Positions 16,806 through 26,354 of a stretch of DNA of 64,000 nucleotides are shown piece by piece. A program made the position numbers and the translations under genes. The notes below the pieces were generated by a model. It ran no database searches. It was not told the origin of the DNA and saw only the letters and a list, made by a program, of their open reading frames with translations. The stretch is from Amycolatopsis lurida (lineage in GTDB: Bacteria > Actinomycetota > Actinomycetes > Mycobacteriales > Pseudonocardiaceae). Each line of letters begins with the position of its first letter. Position 1 is the first letter of the stretch. The stretch spans positions 1 to 64,000 of the forward strand of contig NZ_FNTA01000001.1 in the NCBI RefSeq assembly GCF_900105055.1. The letters are read 5' to 3'.

Positions 16806-19625
16806 ATGCCGACGATCGGTGCGGCACCGGTGTTCGTGGCCCGCGACACCGAACTGGCCGAACTGGTGCGCGTCGCCTCGCGCCCGCCGTCGGTCGCCGT
16901 CGTCGAGGGCGAACCGGGTGTGGGCCGCAGCCGTCTGCTCCGAGAACTGGCCGCCCATCCCGGGATCGCGTCGCGGGTGGTCTGGTCCGCCCGGTGCGGG
17001 TCCTTCACGCGGCCGGGCCGGCTGGCGCCGCTGGTCGACGCGTTGCTCGGGAAGAGCGACGTCGCCGCCGCCCACGCGGCCGGTTTCTCGCCGGTGACAG
17101 GGGTCCTGCGACGGCTGATCCCCGAATGGTCCCCGTGGTTGCCGCCCTTTCCGGCGAACGCGGACGCCGAAACCGTCCGGCAGCAGGAGTTCCGCGCCGT
17201 GCGCGAAGTGCTCACCGGCAGCGGTCCGGCGGTGCTGGTACTCGACGACGTCCACTCCGCCGACGACGACACGTGGGAGTTCCTGCACAGGCTCGTGGCG
17301 TCCCCGGCGCCATCGCTGAGCGTGGTGGTGAGCGCGGCCGCGAGCGGACCGCGGCGATTCCCTCCGCTGCGCGAGACCGCCGCGCATTTCTCGCTCGCCG
17401 CGTTCACCGAGGTCCAGGTGCGGATGCTGGTGGACGCGTCCTTCGGCCGCTGCGCACCGGATTTCGCCGAAGCCGCGCACCGCCGCACGTCCGGGATCGC
17501 CGTCGACCTGACGGCTCTGGTCCAGAGCATCGGCGACACGGCCGAGGCGCTCACGGCGGACAGACTGGCGTCGGCGACCGTGCCGCCGCTCGTGCGAAGC
17601 CGGGTCTCCGGCCTGATGACGGCGCTCGGCCCGGCCGCGCAAGACGTCGTCCGCGCGGCCGCGGTGCTGGGATCACCCGCCGGCGAACCGGATCTGGGCG
17701 CGGTCGCGGCACCGTCGCCCGGGGCGATCTCCGGCGCGCTCACCGAAGCGGTGGAGGCGGGACTGCTGCGGGATCTCGGCCGTGGCCGCTATGTCCCGGG
17801 GAGCCCGCTGATCGCCGAAGCGGTCTACGCGTTGCTTCCTGGACCTCAACGCTGTGCGATGCACGGACGCGCCGCGACCCGGCTCGCCGCGAGTGCCGAA
17901 CCGTTCGCGTCTCTCATCGCCCGTCACGCGCGGATGGCGGGAGACATCGCCGCATGGACACAGTGGACCGGCGTGGCGGTCGACAACGCCATCGAAGACG
18001 GCCGGACAGAGGAAGCGAGCCGCCTGCTCGAAGCGGCTCTGCGGGACACGGAGCTCCCGCGGACCGCGCGCGAATCATTCGCCGTGCGGCTCGGCAGGGA
18101 ATTGCCGCGCAGTATCGCGCACGCCGGTACGGTCCGCCTGCTGCGGGAGATCCTGCGCGAATGGCCGCTGAGCAAGGCCGCGCGGGGCGAGATCCGGGTC
18201 CATCTCGGACAGGTGCTGATCAATCAGATCGGCAAGGTCGAAGCGGGCAGGCTCGAGATCGAACTCGGCGCGGCCGACCTCGGCAGACGCCAGGCGCTGC
18301 TCGCCAGGGGGCTGGTCACCTTGGCGCTCCCGCATATCGGCACCGTCCCGGTGGAGGAGAACTTCCGCTGGCTCGACGAGGCCGAGCAGGTGAGCAAGGG
18401 AGAACATGACGCCGGGCTGCTCGCCGCGATCGCCGCGAACCGGCTTTCGGCGCGGATGCAGATCGCCGACCCGGAGGCCTGGGACGAGGTCGCCGACCTG
18501 CCACGGGCCCCTGAGTCGGCCGAGGTCTGCCGCCAGGTGGCCCGCACCTACATCAACCTCGCCGACGCGGTGGCGTGGAACGGGCATTTCCCGGTGGCGC
18601 GGGCCTATCTCACGACGGCACGGCGACTGATCCGTGACGACCACCAGCCCTATCTCGACGCGCTGGCCGACGGCACGGAACTGCGGCTGGACCTGGCGAT
18701 GGGGGAGTGGGCGAGCGTCGCGGAGAAGGCACGGGCGATGCTGACGCGGGTCGACAAGGACGGTTCACTGGCCGCCGAGCCGCTGCTGGTGCTCGGCTGG
18801 TATGAGTACGGGCAGCACCGGCCGACGGCGGCACTGCGCAGTTTCGACGCGGCGTTCGCGCTTTCTGCGGGCAGCGTCCCGGTGCAGGCTTCGGCGTACG
18901 CGGGCCGCGTGGCGGTCCATCAGGCGGGCAAGGACCTCCAGGCGGCGAGGCGCCTCGCCGAATTCGGCCTGGAAACCGTGCGCCGCAAGAACAATTGGGT
19001 CTGGGCGGCCGAACTGATGCCGTTCGCCGTGCGCACCATGCTCGGGCTGGGACAGCACGTCGAGGCCCGGGAACTCCTCGCGGAGTACCGGCAGGGTATC
19101 GACGGCAAGGACGCCCCGGTCGCGAACGCGTCGGCGCTGCTGTGCCGGGGCATGCTCACCCAGGCGCGTGGCGAAACGCTCGCCGCCGGTGATCTGCTGC
19201 TCGGTGCCGCGCAGGCTTACGGCGCGCTGCCTCTTCCGTATTTCGCCGCCTATGCCGGCGAGCTCGCGGCCGGATGTTTCTCCGAAGCCGGGGAGCGGGC
19301 GCGTGCCGTCGCGTCCTTCACCACCGCGGAGACCACGTACGCGAGGCTCGGCGCGGCCGTGGACGCGCTCCGCTGCCGGCGTTCGTTGCGGCGGTGCGAT
19401 CCGGAGATGCCCCGGCGCGGCCGCAAGGGATACGGCGAAGCACTGTCGCCCAGGGAACTCGAAGTCGCCCGGCTCGCCGCCCAGAACCTGACGAACCGGG
19501 AGATCGGTGAGCGGCTGTTCCTTTCGCCGAGGACGGTCGAGATCCACGTCGGACGGGCACTGCGCAAATTGGGATTGCCTTCGCGCACCGTCCTGACCGC
19601 TGATCTGCTCAGCGACATTCCCTAA
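16806..19625 (+). CDS. LAL-type LuxR-family ATPase regulator
   Basis: The roughly 939-residue regulator has an N-terminal AAA/STAND ATPase with Walker A GEPGVGRSR (near 33) and Walker B VLVLDDVHSADD (near 140). A long helical TPR-like middle region follows, and a C-terminal LuxR HTH (about 875-930, LSPRELEVARLAAQNLTNREIGERLFLSPRTVEIHVGRAL split around its recognition helix). LAL proteins are ATP-dependent activators. ATG 16806 is chosen from the TATGGT box; ATG 16794 is the alternative. It lies between the cysteine-protease operon and two serine-protease genes, and similar 16-base sites flank it on both sides, so it probably controls the whole protease island. Confidence 0.9.
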   Translation: MPTIGAAPVFVARDTELAELVRVASRPPSVAVVEGEPGVGRSRLLRELAAHPGIASRVVWSARCGSFTRPGRLAPLVDALLGKSDVAAAHAAGFSPVTGVLRRLIPEWSPWLPPFPANADAETVRQQEFRAVREVLTGSGPAVLVLDDVHSADDDTWEFLHRLVASPAPSLSVVVSAAASGPRRFPPLRETAAHFSLAAFTEVQVRMLVDASFGRCAPDFAEAAHRRTSGIAVDLTALVQSIGDTAEALTADRLASATVPPLVRSRVSGLMTALGPAAQDVVRAAAVLGSPAGEPDLGAVAAPSPGAISGALTEAVEAGLLRDLGRGRYVPGSPLIAEAVYALLPGPQRCAMHGRAATRLAASAEPFASLIARHARMAGDIAAWTQWTGVAVDNAIEDGRTEEASRLLEAALRDTELPRTARESFAVRLGRELPRSIAHAGTVRLLREILREWPLSKAARGEIRVHLGQVLINQIGKVEAGRLEIELGAADLGRRQALLARGLVTLALPHIGTVPVEENFRWLDEAEQVSKGEHDAGLLAAIAANRLSARMQIADPEAWDEVADLPRAPESAEVCRQVARTYINLADAVAWNGHFPVARAYLTTARRLIRDDHQPYLDALADGTELRLDLAMGEWASVAEKARAMLTRVDKDGSLAAEPLLVLGWYEYGQHRPTAALRSFDAAFALSAGSVPVQASAYAGRVAVHQAGKDLQAARRLAEFGLETVRRKNNWVWAAELMPFAVRTMLGLGQHVEARELLAEYRQGIDGKDAPVANASALLCRGMLTQARGETLAAGDLLLGAAQAYGALPLPYFAAYAGELAAGCFSEAGERARAVASFTTAETTYARLGAAVDALRCRRSLRRCDPEMPRRGRKGYGEALSPRELEVARLAAQNLTNREIGERLFLSPRTVEIHVGRALRKLGLPSRTVLTADLLSDIP

Positions 19626-19636
19626 GGGCACGTATT
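19621..19636 (+). promoter_or_regulatory. Possible LuxR operator, second copy
   Basis: CCTAAGGGCACGTATT, starting at the regulator's stop codon, matches 14 of 16 bases with the site at 16626-16641 upstream of the same gene. Its position before the serine protease gene makes it a candidate binding site for the LuxR protein. Confidence 0.3.
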
Positions 19637-19661
19637 CGTCGATTCGCTGGGTACGACGGGA

Positions 19662-19689
19662 GAAACCGCAGGTGAGAGGCGGTTTCTTT
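19662..19689 (+). terminator. Intrinsic terminator after the LuxR gene
   Basis: GAAACCGC (19662-19669) pairs perfectly with GCGGTTTC (19679-19686) around a nine-base loop and is followed by TTT. It separates the LuxR transcript from the protease genes. Confidence 0.65.
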
Positions 19690-19690
19690 A

Positions 19691-19721
19691 AATAGTGGGG
19701 CCAGTGCCGTACTCCACTATT
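19691..19721 (+). promoter_or_regulatory. Inverted repeat upstream of the serine protease gene
   Basis: AATAGTGG (19691-19698) and CCACTATT (19714-19721) form a perfect 8-bp inverted repeat with a 15-base spacer, just after the LuxR terminator and 64 bases before the protease start. It may be an operator or a 5'-UTR hairpin. Confidence 0.4.
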
Positions 19722-19784
19722 GTTCCGTTTCCGCCGCCGACCGACAGTTGTCGGGCAGTCGCGCTTTCCCGGAAAGGAATCACC

Positions 19785-21242
19785 GTGAGCAGAAAACGGA
19801 TCTTCGGCGTGGTCGTCCTGACCATGGCCGCGCTGGCACCGGCGGCGGGCTTCGCCGGTGCGGCACCGGCCGACCCTCTTCGCGCCATCAGCCCGACCGA
19901 CGCCGCGCCCTTGCCGACGGGCGGTGTCCACGGTCAGAGCATCGGCGGCACCCCGGCCTCGGTGCAGGACCACCCGTACGTCATCGCCGCACTACGGGAA
20001 GGTGGCTCGCGGCCGAAGGGACAGAGTTGCTCCGGTTCCGTCATCGCGACGCGGAAGGTCCTGGTCGCGGCCCACTGCAAGGAGCTGGCGGGCGAGAAGA
20101 GTGTCCTTTATGGACTCGACGACCTGAAGAGCGCGGGCGGTACCCAGCTGAAGGCCGTCGACTACCAGACGCATCCCAAATTCACCCAGCCCTGGTACGG
20201 CTACGACGTCGCGGTGATCACCGTCGACGGCGACATCCCGGTGCCACCCGGCGGTTACGCGAAGGTCGCCACCTCCGCCGACACCGGCTTGGAGACGCCG
20301 GGTAAGGACGGGTTCAGCCTCGGGTACGGCAAGAAGGACATCAACGACTCCACTCAGGACGTCGCGCTGCACAAGCTGACGTTGCCGATCGTGAACGCGA
20401 ATCAGTGCACCGGCGTGGAGAACGGCGTCGACCCGAAGACGATGATCTGTGCCGGCTACTCCGACGGTCGCAAGACCATCCTGCCGGGGGACAGCGGAGG
20501 CCCGTTCGTCGTCGGCGGGAAGGTCGTCGGAGTGGCGTCCTGGAGCCGCAGTGACTTCCGCTGGTACAGCGTCTACAGCAGGCTCAACAACGAGATGGGG
20601 GACTGGGTCGCCGAGCAGATCGGCGGCCAGCAGCCGGGTGACGCCTTCACCCTCGCGGCTTCGCCGTCGTCGGTGAAGGTCCTGCCGGGCAAGTACGTGT
20701 CGGCGAGTGTCACGAGCAAACCGGGCAAGAACGGCGCCGAGAGCATCACCTTGTCGGCGTCGGGGCTGCCCGAAGGTGCCAAGGCCACGTTCCAGCCCGC
20801 CACGATCAAGGCGGGCGAGGTGGCGAAGCTGACCATCGAGACCGCCACCGGCACCCCGGAAAAGGCGTACCAGGTCACGATTTCCGGTAAGGGAACCACC
20901 GAGACGGCCACCGCGGGCCTGTCGCTCACCGTCGGCGCCGGTGAACCTCCCGCCGGCGACCTGAAGGTGACCGTGAACCCGTCCGCCGGGTCCGGTCGCG
21001 TGGGTTCGCTGGTGACGGCCACCGTCACCGCGACCGGCGGCACCGGTTCGATCACGTTGTCCGCCAGTGGATCCGGGCTGCCGATCAACCCGATGTTCTC
21101 GCCGCGGACCGTGTCGAGCGGCGGCAGTTCGACCATGCAGGTCTTCGCGCCGTACCAGCCCGGCACGTACCCGATCACGGTGACCGCGAACGACAGCGGC
21201 GGCAAGACCACGACCACCACGTACACCCTCACCGTCCAGTGA
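19785..21242 (+). CDS. Secreted trypsin-like serine protease with Ig-like C-terminus
   Basis: The 485-residue protein has a signal peptide (about 1-27), a short propeptide ending before IGGTPASVQDHPYV, and an S1A trypsin-like domain with H97 (VAAHC), D141 (GYDVAV) and S237 (GDSGGP). Two C-terminal beta-sandwich domains (about 285-385 and 392-485) resemble Ig-like bacterial modules and probably bind substrate or cell wall. GTG 19785 is chosen because AAGGA lies about 10 bases upstream; the longer frame lacks a signal sequence at its start. It is followed closely by a subtilisin gene. It is probably exported by Sec and activated by cleavage before IGG. Confidence 0.92.
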   Translation: MSRKRIFGVVVLTMAALAPAAGFAGAAPADPLRAISPTDAAPLPTGGVHGQSIGGTPASVQDHPYVIAALREGGSRPKGQSCSGSVIATRKVLVAAHCKELAGEKSVLYGLDDLKSAGGTQLKAVDYQTHPKFTQPWYGYDVAVITVDGDIPVPPGGYAKVATSADTGLETPGKDGFSLGYGKKDINDSTQDVALHKLTLPIVNANQCTGVENGVDPKTMICAGYSDGRKTILPGDSGGPFVVGGKVVGVASWSRSDFRWYSVYSRLNNEMGDWVAEQIGGQQPGDAFTLAASPSSVKVLPGKYVSASVTSKPGKNGAESITLSASGLPEGAKATFQPATIKAGEVAKLTIETATGTPEKAYQVTISGKGTTETATAGLSLTVGAGEPPAGDLKVTVNPSAGSGRVGSLVTATVTATGGTGSITLSASGSGLPINPMFSPRTVSSGGSSTMQVFAPYQPGTYPITVTANDSGGKTTTTTYTLTVQ

Positions 21243-21269
21243 TCTTCGCCGAAACAGAGGGGACCTCCC

Positions 21270-22808
21270 ATGCGTGACAAGACGAAAACCCTGCTGGCGC
21301 TCGGCCTGTTGAGCCCGCTGCTCGCCCTCGGCGCCGGAACGGCCGTCGCCGCCGAGGCCGAAGGCGTGGTGATCCCCGCCAAGGAACACTACGGCGACCA
21401 GTACATCGTCGTCCTCCACGACGTCGCCGCCGCGGGACAGTCGGCGTCGGCCGATCTGGCGAAACGGTACGGCGGTGAGGTCCGTTCGGTCTGGACGGCT
21501 GCCCTCCGCGGGTTCTCGGCCAAGAGCATGACCTCGGCCGAGGCGCGCAAGCTGGCCGCGGACCCGTCGGTCAAGGCGGTGTACGAAGACGGCACCGCAC
21601 GCGGCACCGGCACCCAGCAGAACCCGACCTGGGGCCTGGACCGCGTCGACCAGAAGAACCTTCCACTCGACAAGGCCTACACCTACCCGAACGAGGGCGC
21701 GGGTGTCACCGCGTACGACCTCGACAGCGGCATCAACCCGTCGAACCCGGAGTACGAAGGCCGCGCCAGCCTCGGCAAGGATTTCCTGGGCGGTGACGGC
21801 AAGGACTGCCACGGGCACGGCAGTCACACGGCGGGCACGATCGGCAGCAAGACCTACGGCGTCGCGAAGAAGGTCACCATCGTCGGGCTGAAAGTGCTGG
21901 GCTGTAACAACTCCGGACCGGACTCGGGCATCATCGACGCCGTCGACTGGGTGACGGCCAACGCCAAGAAACCCGCCGTGGCGAACATGAGCCTGACCAT
22001 GGACGCCCCCGGAGTCGGGGACGACGCGGTGAAGCGGTCGATCGCGTCAGGCGTCGTCTACGGCGTGGCGGCGGGCAATGCCTCCACCGACGCCTGCAAC
22101 ACGAGCCCGGCCAGGGTGCCCGAGGCGATCACGGTCAACGCCTCGGATTCCTCGGACAACCGGTCTTCGTTCTCCAACTACGGAAGCTGCACCGACATCT
22201 TCGCCCCCGGTTCGAACATCACGTCGCTGAGCCCGAGCAGCGGCGGTTCGGCGGTGATGAACGGGACCTCGATGGCGACACCGCACGTCGTCGGCGCGGC
22301 CGCGCTCTACCTGTCGGCCAACCCGGGCGCCACTCCGCAGCAGGTGCGGGACGCGCTGGTGAACGGCGCGACCGCGGGTGTCGTCAAGAACGCGGGCAGC
22401 GGCTCGCCGAACAAACTGCTGAACGTCTCGTCGATCGGCAGCGGCGGCCCCGGCCCGCAATGCGGCGCCAGGTCGAACACCACGCCGGTGTCCATTCCGG
22501 ACGCCGGGGCGGCGGTGACCAGCTCCGTGACCCAGGAAGGCTGTGACGGCAAGGCTTCCTCGTCGCTGCCGGTGAAGGTGGACATCTCGCACACCTACAC
22601 CGCGGACCTCGTACTCGACCTCATCGGGCCGAGTGGCAAGGCCTACCGGCTCAAGGAGTCCGGTGGTGTCGGTTCGGCCGCCGGTGTGCATGAGACCTTC
22701 ACGGTCGACGCCTCCGGTGAGGCGGCCAACGGTACCTGGAAGCTGAGCGCGCAGGACGTCTACCGGTTCGACACCGGTTCGATCGACGGGTTCACCATCA
22801 CGTTCTGA
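21270..22808 (+). CDS. Secreted subtilisin-like protease with P domain
   Basis: The 512-residue S8 protease has a signal peptide (about 1-27), an I9 inhibitor propeptide (about 40-108, QYIVVLHDV), a catalytic domain (about 115-385) and a C-terminal proprotein-convertase P domain (about 400-512). The triad is D152 (DLDSG), H183 (HGSHTAG) and S334 (GTSMATPH). Two Cys pairs around CHGHG and CNNS are typical of extracellular actinobacterial S8 enzymes. It starts 28 bases after the trypsin-like gene and probably shares its transcript. A strong UUCG hairpin follows. Confidence 0.95.
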   Translation: MRDKTKTLLALGLLSPLLALGAGTAVAAEAEGVVIPAKEHYGDQYIVVLHDVAAAGQSASADLAKRYGGEVRSVWTAALRGFSAKSMTSAEARKLAADPSVKAVYEDGTARGTGTQQNPTWGLDRVDQKNLPLDKAYTYPNEGAGVTAYDLDSGINPSNPEYEGRASLGKDFLGGDGKDCHGHGSHTAGTIGSKTYGVAKKVTIVGLKVLGCNNSGPDSGIIDAVDWVTANAKKPAVANMSLTMDAPGVGDDAVKRSIASGVVYGVAAGNASTDACNTSPARVPEAITVNASDSSDNRSSFSNYGSCTDIFAPGSNITSLSPSSGGSAVMNGTSMATPHVVGAAALYLSANPGATPQQVRDALVNGATAGVVKNAGSGSPNKLLNVSSIGSGGPGPQCGARSNTTPVSIPDAGAAVTSSVTQEGCDGKASSSLPVKVDISHTYTADLVLDLIGPSGKAYRLKESGGVGSAAGVHETFTVDASGEAANGTWKLSAQDVYRFDTGSIDGFTITF

Positions 22809-23076
22809 ACCCACTGAGACTCGTCGGCAGGGCGGGAGGGAAAGCATCGGCGGGGCCGCTTCGGCGGTCCCGCCGATGTTCGTCCGCTGGGGGTGTCGCG
22901 AAAGTGGCTTTCGCGACACCTCGCGCAGGCGACGTTCGCCGTGGGTGGCTGCCACCCGGAGCCGTTGCGAAAGCCACGTTCGCAACCTTCAACGTTGCGA
23001 ACGTGGCATTCGCAACATGCCCCGGCCCTGGTCCGGCAACCCCTTGGCAGTTTCCGGCCACCGGCCGAACCGTGCC
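22809..23076. repeat. Intergenic palindrome cluster after the subtilisin gene
   Basis: After the terminator hairpin, a 29-base palindrome occupies 22892-22920, with arms GGTGTCGCGAAAG and CTTTCGCGACACC around TGG. A 53-base element at 22964-23016 follows, made of two 23-base palindromes (22964-22986 and 22994-23016) separated by CTTCAAC. Its inverted near-copy lies at 51826-51878. No gene is visible here. Confidence 0.75.
22845..22878 (+). terminator. UUCG-loop terminator of the protease pair
   Basis: CATCGGCGGG (22845-22854) pairs with CCCGCCGATG (22869-22878). The stem continues through one G-T pair and CCGC/GCGG to a TTCG tetraloop, giving about 15 paired bases. There is no long T-tract. 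Confidence 0.65.
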
Positions 23077-23105
23077 TTGACAGCAACTAAGTACACCCTT
23101 AGTTT
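23077..23105 (+). promoter_or_regulatory. TetR promoter-operator of the siderophore-import operon
   Basis: TTGACA (23077-23082) and TAGTTT (23100-23105) are separated by 17 bases. AACTAAG (23085-23091) and CTTAGTT (23098-23104) form a perfect 7-bp inverted repeat filling the spacer and -10. This is an ideal position for autorepression by the first gene of the operon. Confidence 0.6.
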
Positions 23106-23133
23106 CCCCCTATAACTTTCCAAAGGGGGCGAG

Positions 23134-23832
23134 ATGCCGAAGACCGGTGGCCGTCCGGCGACGATCGCGCGGGACGACATCCTGCGTGCCGGTCGCGAGC
23201 TGGGGATGCGCCGGCTCAGCGTCAAGGCGGTCGCGGTCCGGCTGGGGGTGACCGCGACCGCGCTGTACCGGCACGTCGACGGCCGATGGGGCCTGGAGCG
23301 GCTGGTCGGCGAGAGCATCCTGGCCGAGCTGCGCCTCCGGGACGATCCCCGGCACGGGCTCGAACAGCATCTGCTGTCCTTCGCCCTGCAGATGCGGGCC
23401 TTCGTGCTGGAGCATCCCGGCCTCGTCACCTACCTGCAGCTGCTGTTCCCGCGCGGCGACGGTGGGCAGCGCCTGCTGAACACCGAGGTCGACGCCCTCG
23501 TCCGCCGGGGCTACGAGCCCGCCGCGGCGATCGTGCTCAGTGGCGCCGTCGCGTCGCTGACCATCGCGATGACCGCGTCCGAGGAGAACGGCACGGCCGC
23601 GGAGGAGGCCGACGGCGACGGGCTGGACCGGGAGCGCCAAGCCGTCCGCGACCGGTTGTCCCGTGACGATCGGCTCGCCGGACCGTCCGCCACGTTGCCG
23701 GAGGTACCGCGGCCCGAGTACGTGCGGCTGCTGCTGACCGCGTCGATTCGCGGGCTGATCGAGTCCTGCCCACCGGGCAGGCCGGTCGCCGAGATGGTGG
23801 CCGATCTGGCGGCCACGGGGGAGGAATTGTGA
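23134..23832 (+). CDS. TetR-family regulator of the irtAB-like operon
   Basis: The 232-residue TetR protein has its HTH at about 10-55 ([22 protein letters not shown]) and a TetR_C-like ligand domain. It is the first gene of a four-gene operon; its TGA overlaps the ATG of the IrtA-like gene. A 20-base dyad overlaps its promoter, so it probably autoregulates the operon. This is unusual for an iron importer, which in mycobacteria is under IdeR; no canonical TTAGG-type iron box is visible here. Confidence 0.9.
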   Translation: MPKTGGRPATIARDDILRAGRELGMRRLSVKAVAVRLGVTATALYRHVDGRWGLERLVGESILAELRLRDDPRHGLEQHLLSFALQMRAFVLEHPGLVTYLQLLFPRGDGGQRLLNTEVDALVRRGYEPAAAIVLSGAVASLTIAMTASEENGTAAEEADGDGLDRERQAVRDRLSRDDRLAGPSATLPEVPRPEYVRLLLTASIRGLIESCPPGRPVAEMVADLAATGEEL

Positions 23833-26354
23833 TGGCGCGCGGATTCCAGGGCGCGGTGATGCGGGGTTTCGGAGCCAGAGACCACGAAGCGACCGTCGTC
23901 GAAACAGAAGAGATCACGCCGCGTTTCGTGCGGGTTCGGTTCGTCTCACCGACGTTGTTCGAGGACGTCGTCGTGGAGCCGACGGCCTGGCTCCGGTTCT
24001 GGTTCCCGGATCCGGAGGGCGGCACGACGGAGTTCCAGCGCGCGTACACCCTCACCGAAGCCGATCCGGAGGCCGGCACGTTCGCCATCGACGTCGTGCT
24101 CCACGAGCCCGCCGGACCCGCCTCGCGGTGGCTGCGTGAAGCGCGGCCCGGAGCGAAGGTTCCGGTGATGTCACTGGGTTCCTCGTCCTTCTCGGTCCCA
24201 GCCGAACCTCCGGCCGGGTACCTGCTGATCGGCGACTCCGCCTCGATCCCCGCGATCAACGCGATCCTCGCGGTGGTCCCGGCCGAAATACCGATCGAGC
24301 TGTACCTCGAAGAGCACGACGAGACCGACCGCCTGATCCCGCTGGGGGAGCACGCGAGGCTGACCGTGCACTGGGCGCCGCGCCTCGACGCGACCTCGCT
24401 GGCCGCGGCGATCGAGACGCGCGACTGGTCGGACTGGCAGGCCTGGATCGCGACGGAAGCCGGTTCGTTCAAACACCTGAAGACGCGGCTGCGCGAGACG
24501 TTCGGCTTCCCCAAATCCGAGGTGCACGGCCGGGCGTACTGGTACTACGGCCGGGCCATGGGCGCTTTCCGCGGGGAGAAGGAAGAGCCGGCCGCTGAAG
24601 CCCCGGAGCCGGTCAAGGAGGCACCCAAGGGAGCATGGCGGGCACAGGCGGCCGGACGCCTGCTCGCGCCGGTGCGGCGGACGCTGATCTTCGCCGGGCT
24701 CCTGCAGGCCGTCGTGACGTTGATCGGGCTCGCGCCGTTCGTGCTCCTGGTGGAACTGGTCCGGCGGTTGCTCGCGGGTGGTGAATCGCTGTGGGCACTC
24801 GGCATCGCGGCACTGGTGCTGCTGGGCGTGGGAACACTGCTCGAAGCCGCGGTCGTGCTCTGGCTGCACGCGGCCGACGCGCGGTTCGCCCGCGATCTGC
24901 GGCAGCGGCTGCTGGGCAAGCTCGCGCGGCTGCCGCTGGGCTGGTTCACCGCACGCGGCTCGGGCACGATCGCGAAACTCGTGCAGGGCGACACGCTGTC
25001 GCTGCACTACCTGGTCACACACGCCGTTCCCGACGCGGTGGCGGCCGTCGTCGCGCCGGTCGCGGTAATGGCCTACCTGTTCGCGGTGGACTGGCGGCTC
25101 GCGCTCGTCCTGCTCGTCCCGATCCTCGTCTACCTCGTCACCACGTCGATCATGGTCGTCCAATCGGGGCCCAAGACCGGCCAGGCGATGCGCTGGGCGG
25201 AACGGATGGCGGGCGAGGCGAGCGCGTACCTGGAGGGGCAGCCGGTGATCCGCGTGTTCGGCGGCGCCGCGGCTTCGTCGTTCCGGCGGCGGCTCGACGA
25301 GTACATCGGCTTCCTCGGCGACTGGCAGCGTCCGTTCACCGGCAAGAAGACCATGCTGGACTTCGCCACCAGGCCCGCGACCTTCCTGCTCCTGATCACC
25401 GGGGTCGGCACACTGATGATCTCGGGTGGCGGCATGGACCCGGTGACCCTGATCCCGTTCCTTCTGCTGGGCACTACGTTCGGCGCGCGCCTGCTGGGTA
25501 TCGGGTACGGCCTCGGCGGTGTCCGTGAAGGGATGCTGGCCGCCCGCCGCGTCCAGGTCGTACTGGACGAACCCGAACTGTCCACAGCGGAGCTGTCGGA
25601 CCGGGATGGCGTCGAGCCGGGCACGGTGGAACTGGACCGCGTGGGTTTCGCCTACCGCGCCGGCGTTCCCGTGCTGGAGGACGTCTCCCTGACCCTGCGA
25701 CCCGGCACGGTGACCGCGCTGGTCGGCCCGTCGGGAGCGGGGAAGTCGACCCTCGCCGCACTGGTCGCGCGGTTCCACGATGTCACCGAGGGCGCCATCC
25801 GGGTCGGCGGCCGAGACGTCCGCGCCTTCGCCGCCGACGAACTCTACGGCCGGGTGGGATTCGTGCTGCAGGATCCGCAGCTCGTCCAGGGCACCGTGCG
25901 GGAGAACATCGCCCTCGCCGTTCCCGGCGCGACCGAAGACCAGGTCGTCGCCGCGGCCCGCGACGCGCAGATCCACGAGCGGATCCTGCGGTTGCCCCAG
26001 GGTTACGACACCGTCCTCGGTGCCGGTTCCCAGCTGTCGGGCGGTGAACGCCAGCGCGTGGCCATCGCCCGCGCGATCCTCACCGACGCCCCCGTCCTCG
26101 TCCTCGACGAGGCGACCGCCTTCGCCGATCCCGAGTCGGAGTACCTCGTGCAACAAGCACTCGACCGGCTCACCGAGGGCCGGACCGTCCTGGTCATCGC
26201 CCATCGGCTGCACACCGTCACCGGCGCCGACCGGATCGTGGTCCTCGACGGCGGCAAGATCACCGAAAGCGGGACCCACGAAGAACTTCTCGCTTCGGAA
26301 GGGCGGTACGCCCGCTTGTGGCAGGCCGGCGCCGGTGCGGAGGTGACGGCGTGA
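23832..26354 (+). CDS. irtA: IrtA-like siderophore importer: SIP domain fused to ABC exporter-fold subunit
   Basis: The 840-residue fusion begins with a siderophore-interacting FAD/NAD(P)H reductase domain (about 1-245, with RAYTLTEAD and [11 protein letters not shown]). A charged Pro/Ala linker follows, then a six-helix ABC type IV transmembrane domain (about 280-555) and an ATPase domain (about 590-830). The ATPase has Walker [11 protein letters not shown]-loop LQDPQ, signature LSGGERQR, Walker B VLVLDEAT and H-loop IAHRLH. This is the layout of mycobacterial IrtA, which with IrtB imports ferric siderophore and reduces the iron at the inner face. ATG 23832 overlaps the TetR stop. It is coupled to the irtB-like gene by GTGA overlap. 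The siderophore is unknown. Confidence 0.93.
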   Translation: MARGFQGAVMRGFGARDHEATVVETEEITPRFVRVRFVSPTLFEDVVVEPTAWLRFWFPDPEGGTTEFQRAYTLTEADPEAGTFAIDVVLHEPAGPASRWLREARPGAKVPVMSLGSSSFSVPAEPPAGYLLIGDSASIPAINAILAVVPAEIPIELYLEEHDETDRLIPLGEHARLTVHWAPRLDATSLAAAIETRDWSDWQAWIATEAGSFKHLKTRLRETFGFPKSEVHGRAYWYYGRAMGAFRGEKEEPAAEAPEPVKEAPKGAWRAQAAGRLLAPVRRTLIFAGLLQAVVTLIGLAPFVLLVELVRRLLAGGESLWALGIAALVLLGVGTLLEAAVVLWLHAADARFARDLRQRLLGKLARLPLGWFTARGSGTIAKLVQGDTLSLHYLVTHAVPDAVAAVVAPVAVMAYLFAVDWRLALVLLVPILVYLVTTSIMVVQSGPKTGQAMRWAERMAGEASAYLEGQPVIRVFGGAAASSFRRRLDEYIGFLGDWQRPFTGKKTMLDFATRPATFLLLITGVGTLMISGGGMDPVTLIPFLLLGTTFGARLLGIGYGLGGVREGMLAARRVQVVLDEPELSTAELSDRDGVEPGTVELDRVGFAYRAGVPVLEDVSLTLRPGTVTALVGPSGAGKSTLAALVARFHDVTEGAIRVGGRDVRAFAADELYGRVGFVLQDPQLVQGTVRENIALAVPGATEDQVVAAARDAQIHERILRLPQGYDTVLGAGSQLSGGERQRVAIARAILTDAPVLVLDEATAFADPESEYLVQQALDRLTEGRTVLVIAHRLHTVTGADRIVVLDGGKITESGTHEELLASEGRYARLWQAGAGAEVTA

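Noticed and set aside
19992..21827. A 611-codon frame antisense to the serine proteases
   Set aside because: It spans two well-supported sense genes and has no start context or motifs.
23085..23104. Reading the AACTAAG/CTTAGTT dyad as an IdeR/DmdR iron box
   Set aside because: It lacks the TTAGG...CCTAA ends and the central pattern of known iron boxes. Its position over the promoter of a tetR gene is better explained by TetR autoregulation.
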